Shown here: positions 1-5,179 of the stretch, in pieces
How the letters are laid out: each line of letters opens with the position of its first letter
Position numbering within the stretch: the stretch's first letter is position 1
Source: Legionellales bacterium
GTDB taxonomy: Bacteria; Pseudomonadota; Gammaproteobacteria; WLWR01
Direction: 5' to 3'
NCBI GenBank assembly: GCA_012103495.1
Contig: WLWR01000090.1
Location: 1-7,117, forward strand
DNA length: 7,117 nucleotides
Notes under the pieces: generated by a model
Database searches by the model: none
The model's input: the letters and a program-made list of their open reading frames with translations, nothing else
What the model was told of the DNA's origin: nothing
Made by a program: the position numbers and the translations under genes

Positions 1-16
1 AAGAGATTTAAAATTT

Positions 17-2953
17 ATGAGCAGAGCCGCACGCATTTCAAACACGGTATTTAAACAAAACATCGACGTGCAATTACAGTCAATTCCTAACGAAGTAGAA
101 TCATTGATTCAGAAAATCCTGGATGACTTTTCAACCATTGAGACGAACCTACCTAAACCGAACATCCCATTGATACAGCCAAATCAACAAACCGTTCAAC
201 AGTGGGGTCATTTCATCATCACTCGACTTTTTAATCCTCATCAACTTGCCAACCAGTCATCGGAGTCTTCTCTTCATCAACAGATTTTAGCTGCTTTAAT
301 CAGGATTGAAACTAACATCCTTGCACTGTACAAAATTCTAGAAAATTTTCCTACCCATTATGAGACTGTTCTTTCTTTTTTTATTGATAGATTCTCTGGT
401 ATTTTTAAAGAATTTTTGAACCAACTAACACTATTGATTACAACTCACCCAACTGTGGTACTCATTTGTCTGCGTGGATTTTTTATAAGAGCCACATTGT
501 TCATTTCGGTTAATACCCTTGATACATTGTTAGACGACCTTCTAGAAAAAGCCTTTTTTAATGGTAAAGAAGAAATGATAGCCAAAGAATTGGTTATGCG
601 TGAATTTCTCATCCCACTGTCACCAGATTTTTTAATTGATCAATATGATGATTCCATCTTTAAACAATATGAGGGTCGGTTATTAACACTTTATGAGTTA
701 GAAACATTGGAAAATAACTTACTTCACAAAATGGGGACTGTCTGTGAAATTTATGCCGAATACACTCGAGCCAATCAATACTATCAAATAACTGTCAATG
801 AAAAGAATATCAAATCCATGTACCGACTCGGACACAATTTAAAATCTGGAATTGGTTGCAAGCAAGATACATCTCAAGCAATCACATGGTTTGAACAAAT
901 CTGCAACCTCCAAGAAGATCATCTGCCAGCAATTTTTGCACTCAGTCAATTACTTTTAACCAGTTCAGAGAAGAGAAAAAAAGAAGAGGGACGTAAAAGA
1001 TTAAATCAGATTTGGAACGATGGGCGCTGGCTTTACGAAAGTAATCTCCCAAAAGAAATTCGCAAGCAAAAAACAATCATTAGTTTGTTTCTTGCCCGTG
1101 CTTGTTATTTTGGGTTTCTCGGAACAAAGCACATCGAGCATGGGAGAAGAATTTTGACTACTCTCTCGAGACAGAATGTTGTAGAAGCATCGATTATGTT
1201 AGTCGAAGGAGAATTTTTAGAGTCCACTTGCGAACAGACCGTGTATGAAACATTGATGGAATATTTTTCAACTTGGTTGGTTCAGAAAGGAAATTTTCTT
1301 ATCCTCAAGCCACACAACTTAAAAATGCTTGTTTCACGGGCTTTAAATTATTACGTTCCATACTATCATCAATCTCGAGATCAACAAACTCTTGCTAAGA
1401 TAAAAAAATGTCTTGACTTTGTTGAAGTAGAAATACCCAACTATCTTAACCATCTCTCGTACACAACCATTGAATTTGCAGACCGCTATCAAACAGCTTT
1501 ACAAACATCACAACAACAACAAGCCATGTTTAGAGCAAATCTGACCGCCATTGTTGATGATTCAGAGCAAGGACCTGTAGCAAAAATCAATGCCCTTCTT
1601 AATCAAATATCGCTGATTGGCTGGCCAGAAATGAGCCTTGAATTGAAAATATTGACCACAGATCACTTCATCACCATTGGAAAAATTTTACAACAGTTGG
1701 GACCGAATAAAACTAAGACTCTGTCATGCATGGAGGCAATACATCAAGCTTTTGATGTATTTGTCTGTCAACATTCCTCATTAACCGGGACCGATCAAAT
1801 CAATTGGACTCGGAGCACCATGGAAGTTCATATAAAATTAATCCGCTGCGTAAAAGATTTATCTATTTTTCCTTCAAAAAGCATTGCTGATTTCTTAAAG
1901 AATCAAATGCGTATCATTTATCGAAATCCATCCATCATGGTTCACAGTCCCTTACAGTGGGCTTTGGTCATCCATGCGTTTGCCAGTATGGGATTGCCTG
2001 AAGAAGTGATCGTAGATATGTTTAAAAATGTCATCAAGAAATTCTTACAACAACCAGCGATCAAACCATACCTACCCTTGGTGTATTACGCTCTGGCGTT
2101 ACTAGATGTTGGCGCACAATTTTTTACAGAGAAACAGCCACACCATCTACCCATCTATTCATCCGAATGCCATGAAAGCATACGAGCCCTTGCTAAAGAT
2201 GCTAAACGTAAACTAAACGGCTATCCGAAAGGTTCATTTCGAGGCCGAGAGAAACATCAAATTACTATGGCAGATTGCTATTTTCACCATGCTGGTAAAC
2301 GTTACTTTTCCAAATCGTCCGCGCCAGAAATCAAAGAAAATGAAATATCCGCTGAACTCCCCGCCCCGAGAATTTCCAGATTCCAACGCAACATTTATCA
2401 CTGTCTTCGTGACATTTTTCATAAAACTTCTGCAACGTTCGAACCAGACAAATCGCCTGTGACAACAATAACGGAAGAAGAAATCATTGGCCCTTTATCA
2501 AAAGACATTGTTATCCGAGTGAACACAGAGATTATTGTGATCGAGGTGAACGGTCCTACCCATTTTGTTTTTGACGAAAAGGGTAACCCCTACCCCAGTG
2601 TTAAAGATCATTTACATCGTCAATGTCTGCCTGAAGACATCATCTTGATAAATGTAAACTACTTCGAAAGATTACCCGCTTTCACAGACATCCTGGGATG
2701 GATTGAATATTTACAGACAAAACTGCATGCTCATAGTGATAAGATCCCATGTTTTATCCAGCAATTGAACATCGCTCAAGCACAAGCATCCATAAATTAT
2801 GCTAATCATTTGCAACGGTCACTGGATACTGCAGTAGGATGGATAAGTTTTTTTCAAGACAAAGTATGTCTGCTGACTTCAGGCATGTTTTCTAGACCCA
2901 CACAGGCCTTGCCATCTTCACAATCTATGACACCACCACCACAGCCCAAATGA
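17..2953 (+). CDS. Large helical-repeat protein with Sel1-like segment and C-terminal RAP domain
   Basis: A 978-residue protein. Seen: residues 269-295 (YRLGHNLKSGIG, then QAITWFEQI) fit a Sel1-like repeat, and weaker TPR-like helices follow to about residue 400. Residues 644-697 (SPLQWALVIHAFASMGLP... and YYALALLD) resemble the degenerate helical repeats (OPR/HPR/FAST type) that precede RAP domains in organellar proteins. Residues 828-887 match a RAP domain: D830, IEVNGPTHF at 842-850, K863, then a DIILINVNYFE strand and helix. The tail is proline-rich (MTPPPQPK). There is no signal peptide; residues about 134-172 are hydrophobic but not a clear membrane span. Known: RAP domains have a restriction-endonuclease-like fold and occur mainly in mitochondrial and chloroplast RNA-processing proteins. 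Inferred: an RNA-binding or RNA-processing protein, possibly a type IV-secreted effector. The start has a weak AAGAG at 1-5. The frame stays open to the window edge, so a start further upstream is possible. The C-terminal domain call is firm; the function is not. Confidence 0.85.
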   Translation: MSRAARISNTVFKQNIDVQLQSIPNEVESLIQKILDDFSTIETNLPKPNIPLIQPNQQTVQQWGHFIITRLFNPHQLANQSSESSLHQQILAALIRIETNILALYKILENFPTHYETVLSFFIDRFSGIFKEFLNQLTLLITTHPTVVLICLRGFFIRATLFISVNTLDTLLDDLLEKAFFNGKEEMIAKELVMREFLIPLSPDFLIDQYDDSIFKQYEGRLLTLYELETLENNLLHKMGTVCEIYAEYTRANQYYQITVNEKNIKSMYRLGHNLKSGIGCKQDTSQAITWFEQICNLQEDHLPAIFALSQLLLTSSEKRKKEEGRKRLNQIWNDGRWLYESNLPKEIRKQKTIISLFLARACYFGFLGTKHIEHGRRILTTLSRQNVVEASIMLVEGEFLESTCEQTVYETLMEYFSTWLVQKGNFLILKPHNLKMLVSRALNYYVPYYHQSRDQQTLAKIKKCLDFVEVEIPNYLNHLSYTTIEFADRYQTALQTSQQQQAMFRANLTAIVDDSEQGPVAKINALLNQISLIGWPEMSLELKILTTDHFITIGKILQQLGPNKTKTLSCMEAIHQAFDVFVCQHSSLTGTDQINWTRSTMEVHIKLIRCVKDLSIFPSKSIADFLKNQMRIIYRNPSIMVHSPLQWALVIHAFASMGLPEEVIVDMFKNVIKKFLQQPAIKPYLPLVYYALALLDVGAQFFTEKQPHHLPIYSSECHESIRALAKDAKRKLNGYPKGSFRGREKHQITMADCYFHHAGKRYFSKSSAPEIKENEISAELPAPRISRFQRNIYHCLRDIFHKTSATFEPDKSPVTTITEEEIIGPLSKDIVIRVNTEIIVIEVNGPTHFVFDEKGNPYPSVKDHLHRQCLPEDIILINVNYFERLPAFTDILGWIEYLQTKLHAHSDKIPCFIQQLNIAQAQASINYANHLQRSLDTAVGWISFFQDKVCLLTSGMFSRPTQALPSSQSMTPPPQPK

Positions 2954-2985
2954 TACTTGCCTGTCCCCAAACAACATATCATCCA

Positions 2986-4074
2986 TCACTGATAATACGA
3001 AGCAAATCGATTGGCTAAAAAATCTGTCAAAGCGAAATCTTCTTGCAAAACAAAACCGGCATAACGTTCCGGCTGTGCCAGGACTAAATCGACAATGGTA
3101 CACACACCAGCAGCCGTACTGACTTGAATGGCTGACCAATGCATATTGGCAATCGTTTGCGGATAAATTTTCTTCACATAATCTTCTTCAACCAATACAC
3201 CATTTTGTTGCCCTGTGACAGATACATAAATGATCACCACATCTTGATAAGTTTTGGGGACCGCATGTTCTAAAATCTGCTGTAAGGTTTTTCGATCTTC
3301 ATTCAAGCGCAAATCATTCATCAAAACACGCATTTTTTCACAATGTCCCGGATAACGCAGGGTTTTGTAATTCAAATATTTCACCTTGCCTGCGTAAGAA
3401 GTTGCTAAACTCCCCAAACCACCAGAAGTATTAAACGCTTCGTAGGTTTGCCCATCCAATTTGATTGCTTCCAAACTTTCCAACGGGCGTACCTGAGTTA
3501 ATTCTCCCTCAACAATCGCGTAACACGCATTGCCATATTGATTGATCAACCCTTCGGTGGACCAAGTCAATGCGTAATGCAATGTATTATGCGTGTGTTG
3601 TGGCAATGCCCCCACGCGCAATTTAACAATATCAATTTGATCAAACCGTTGCATCAATGCTTGCGAAGCAATGCTGACAAAGCCGGGGGCCAAACCACAT
3701 TGCGGCACGAACGCTTGAGTGGCTTGATCGGCTAATTGCATAATGCGTTGGGTTACTTGGATGTCTTCGGTCAAATCAAAGTAAGCAACGTTTGCAATTT
3801 TCGCAATCTCAGCCACATGATTATTCACGTAATACGGCAAACACGATACCAGTGCATCAATGTTTTGTTGACGAATGACTTTAACAACTTCTGTCTGCTG
3901 ACGCACATCCAAAGTCAATGTGGTCAAAGTTGCCTGCTCAGCCAATAACCGTGCAACATCCGCACCTGTAAATTGTTGGTCCACTAAATACACTTGATAA
4001 TCGTTGGTCTGATTGAATAGGCAAGCAATCAGGGAGCCAATTTTACCAGCACCAATGACCATGATTTTATGCAT
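2986..4074 (-). CDS. Saccharopine dehydrogenase family oxidoreductase (lysine 6-dehydrogenase-like)
   Basis: A 362-residue cytosolic NAD(P)-dependent oxidoreductase. Seen: an N-terminal Rossmann fold opens with VIGAGKIGS (glycines 8, 10, 13). D32 ends the second strand (VYLVD), which favours NAD over NADP. Then come CGLAPGF at 126-132, TSGGLGSL at 216-223 and LRYPGHCEKM at 239-248. Known: this order is typical of the saccharopine dehydrogenase superfamily, and the CGLAPG, TSGG and RYPGH blocks most resemble lysine 6-dehydrogenase, which deaminates lysine to a semialdehyde that cyclises to piperideine-6-carboxylate. The substrate cannot be proved here; saccharopine and carboxyspermidine relatives are alternatives, and no lysine-pathway neighbour is visible. 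Length fits the family. It is the second gene of an operon, 17 nt after the nuclease stop. An ATG at 4083 would add three residues, but the AAGGA site abuts that codon and sits 9 nt from the ATG at 4074, which is therefore preferred. Confidence 0.85.
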   Translation of the reverse strand: MHKIMVIGAGKIGSLIACLFNQTNDYQVYLVDQQFTGADVARLLAEQATLTTLTLDVRQQTEVVKVIRQQNIDALVSCLPYYVNNHVAEIAKIANVAYFDLTEDIQVTQRIMQLADQATQAFVPQCGLAPGFVSIASQALMQRFDQIDIVKLRVGALPQHTHNTLHYALTWSTEGLINQYGNACYAIVEGELTQVRPLESLEAIKLDGQTYEAFNTSGGLGSLATSYAGKVKYLNYKTLRYPGHCEKMRVLMNDLRLNEDRKTLQQILEHAVPKTYQDVVIIYVSVTGQQNGVLVEEDYVKKIYPQTIANMHWSAIQVSTAAGVCTIVDLVLAQPERYAGFVLQEDFALTDFLANRFASYYQ

Positions 4075-4083
4075 GATAAACAT

Positions 4084-4088
4084 TCCTT
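4084..4088 (-). promoter_or_regulatory. Ribosome binding site deciding the start of the oxidoreductase
   Basis: On the minus strand AAGGA lies in the gap between the nuclease stop codon (4094-4092) and the oxidoreductase. It touches the first in-frame ATG (4083-4081) with no spacer, but stands 9 nt from the second ATG (4074-4072), which is a normal distance. The second ATG also begins the Rossmann strand directly (MHKIMVIGAGKIG). The site therefore argues for the shorter protein. Confidence 0.7.
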
Positions 4089-4091
4089 GTG

Positions 4092-4934
4092 TTAGGGTGC
4101 ATCAAACAATTGATTGAGCATGTCAGCCAATCGATCTCCGGCCAAAACCAATTGCCGACCGGCGATTTGTTGCACCTGTTGTAGATATCTTGCATCCGGT
4201 GTTGTTTGCAAAGCATCGGATGGATACCCATATTTTATCGCGATGAAGTAACTTTGCCGCGCCCAATGCGCTGGCCTCACCGCATGCGGTATGGATTGTC
4301 TAGGATAATCGATTTGCAATTGCTTGGCGAATACCATGAGTGATTGACGATGACGCAAGGACTGCTGAGGATATAAACCGCCGGCACGATCCCATAATTG
4401 ATGCAAATTGATCGCCAATGGATGATCGATACGTTGGCGATTACCGCCCAAATCACCCTCAGGATAAGCACGAGAAAAAACTTGAATGGTATGCAACGGT
4501 TGATGAATATCGCCTACCAAATGAATCAACATTCGCAAAAAAAAGCCACGGGTAAACGCCGGTAAGTGCGTATTACTCACCAACGTTTGGCATCGCTCCA
4601 TTGCCCATACAATGTGATGCGAATGCGGCAATCGTCCTCGTCGCCCATCGGTGGCGTATGGTTGGCTGATGTAATGCCAATGGTTATAAATGGTCACACC
4701 CTGTTGTTTTAATTCATCAGCAAAAGTGGTTGCCGCAATGAAATCACGTACGGGATACACAGCATCCGGTGCATGAATCAAGGCATCCACCTGTTGTTGC
4801 GTCGTTGGGGTTAATTGCGTATAGGCAATGGCGCCAATCAATTCATGCCCGCGGGCATCCCAACCATGTGCAACCATCATCCATCCGCAAGCAATGAATC
4901 CATTTAAACTTAGCCACACAATCCGCTTGAACAT
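4092..4934 (-). CDS. Secreted S1/P1-type zinc nuclease
   Basis: A 280-residue exported nuclease or 3'-nucleotidase that cleaves single-stranded DNA and RNA through three zinc ions. Seen: residues 1-24 (MFKR, then a hydrophobic stretch ending MMVAHG) form a signal peptide whose cleavage after AHG would leave Trp25 as the new N-terminus. In this family the mature N-terminal Trp itself binds zinc. All nine expected ligands can be placed: W25 and H30 (WDARGH), D73 (TFADE), H87 (HWHYI), H138, D142 and H148 (LIHLVGDIHQPLH), H178 and D182 (NLHQLWD). Length is usual. It should act in the periplasm or outside the cell, for example in nucleotide or phosphate scavenging or in degrading host or extracellular nucleic acid. 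The frame is open up to an ATG at 4991, but a good GAGGG site, the signal peptide and a candidate promoter all favour 4934. It is the first gene of an operon with the oxidoreductase. The family call is firm; the biological role is inferred. Confidence 0.93.
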   Translation of the reverse strand: MFKRIVWLSLNGFIACGWMMVAHGWDARGHELIGAIAYTQLTPTTQQQVDALIHAPDAVYPVRDFIAATTFADELKQQGVTIYNHWHYISQPYATDGRRGRLPHSHHIVWAMERCQTLVSNTHLPAFTRGFFLRMLIHLVGDIHQPLHTIQVFSRAYPEGDLGGNRQRIDHPLAINLHQLWDRAGGLYPQQSLRHRQSLMVFAKQLQIDYPRQSIPHAVRPAHWARQSYFIAIKYGYPSDALQTTPDARYLQQVQQIAGRQLVLAGDRLADMLNQLFDAP

Positions 4935-4941
4935 GTTGCAA

Positions 4942-4946
4942 CCCTC
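4942..4946 (-). promoter_or_regulatory. Ribosome binding site of the S1/P1 nuclease
   Basis: GAGGG on the minus strand lies 7 nt before the ATG at 4934-4932. It selects the start immediately before the signal peptide over the in-frame ATG at 4991, which would place 19 extra residues in front of the signal peptide. Confidence 0.75.
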
Positions 4947-4962
4947 ATACAAACAGATCACG

Positions 4963-4991
4963 ACTGTAGCGCTGTTAAGCAACAGATACAA
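4963..4991 (-). promoter_or_regulatory. Candidate sigma-70 promoter of the nuclease-oxidoreductase operon
   Basis: On the minus strand TTGTAT (4991-4986) and TACAGT (4968-4963) are separated by exactly 17 nt. They match the -35 consensus at 3 of 6 and the -10 consensus at 4 of 6 positions. Transcription would begin near 4956, giving a short leader of about 20 nt that contains the GAGGG site. A small inverted repeat, CTGTT-AAGC-AACAG at 4972-4985, sits between the two boxes and could bind a repressor. The match is modest; spacing and position are the main support. Confidence 0.4.
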
Positions 4992-5004
4992 TGTGGGAAA
5001 AAAC

Positions 5005-5124
5005 TTAAACTGATTTCATTGATATGAGTTTGTTGTCCAGAATTTTCTCAAGTTTTAGATCGATGCCTAAGGCATTGCCGACGGCCAATAAAGTTCGAAA
5101 ATTTCTCAAGTTGATAATATTTTG
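5005..5124 (-). pseudogene. Remnant of the C-terminal part of an XRE-family helix-turn-helix protein
   Basis: A 39-codon open stretch on the minus strand ends at a TAA (5007-5005). Its core, NLRNFRTLLAVGNALGIDLK (codons 5-24), reads like the last helices of XRE/Cro-type repressors and HipB-like antitoxins, where the pattern is a TLL-x-x-A-x-ALG-[IV]-D-L helix and strand. The recognition helices that should precede it are absent. The frame is closed upstream by a TAA (5127-5125), and no start codon with a ribosome site exists within it. Beyond that stop the same frame reads back ten codons to an ATG at 5157-5155, without helix-turn-helix similarity and without a Shine-Dalgarno site. I read it as a decayed fragment of a regulator or antitoxin gene. 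Expression from it is unlikely. The short length limits certainty. Confidence 0.5.
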
Positions 5125-5179
5125 TTAAGCCTTTGGATCGTACACTACCGCGCTCATATGTTTTTAAAGTTTATGCTGT

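Larger units (their letters stand above)
4935..5179. other. Divergent intergenic region
   Basis: This 245-nt gap separates the minus-strand nuclease operon from the plus-strand phosphatase gene. The nuclease side (4935-4991) holds a ribosome site and a plausible promoter. The middle (5005-5124) holds the helix-turn-helix fossil. For the phosphatase only weak signals are visible: GATAAT at 5113-5118 could serve as a -10 box, but no good -35 box stands at the right distance, and there is no clear Shine-Dalgarno site before the ATG at 5180. No tRNA, riboswitch or rho-independent terminator is evident. Confidence 0.6.

Noticed and set aside
2954..2985. Possible bidirectional terminator in the 32-nt gap between the converging genes
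   Set aside because: Only a 5-bp stem (TATCA/TGATA, 2977-2994) overlapping the oxidoreductase stop is visible, with low GC and no T-run on either strand.
2918..3139. Antisense open frame overlapping the 3' ends of both converging genes
   Set aside because: It is Cys/Phe/Arg-rich with no domain, no ribosome site and overlap with two well-supported genes: a shadow frame.
3538..3948. Two short plus-strand open frames inside the oxidoreductase gene
   Set aside because: They lie entirely antisense to a clear Rossmann-fold gene and show no protein-like features.
4935..4991. Longer nuclease start at 4991
   Set aside because: It would put 19 residues ahead of a well-formed signal peptide and would read through the candidate promoter. 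A good ribosome site serves 4934 instead.
5063..5085. Palindromes ATGCCT-A-AGGCAT (5063-5075) and GCCG-A-CGGC (5077-5085)
   Set aside because: They are short, lie inside the coding frame of the remnant, and have no run of T after them. They are neither a terminator nor a convincing operator.
5044..5112. Direct repeat TTTCTCAAGTT at 5044-5054 and 5102-5112, 58 nt apart
   Set aside because: Both copies lie in the helix-turn-helix remnant and encode its NLRN and KLEK segments, so chance coding similarity explains them better than an operator or transposon footprint.
5125..5179. PmrA-type regulatory box (TTAA-N6-TTAA) or strong promoter before the phosphatase gene
   Set aside because: TTAA occurs at 5125-5128 and 5164-5167, but not with the 6-nt spacing, and no well-spaced -35/-10 pair is visible.
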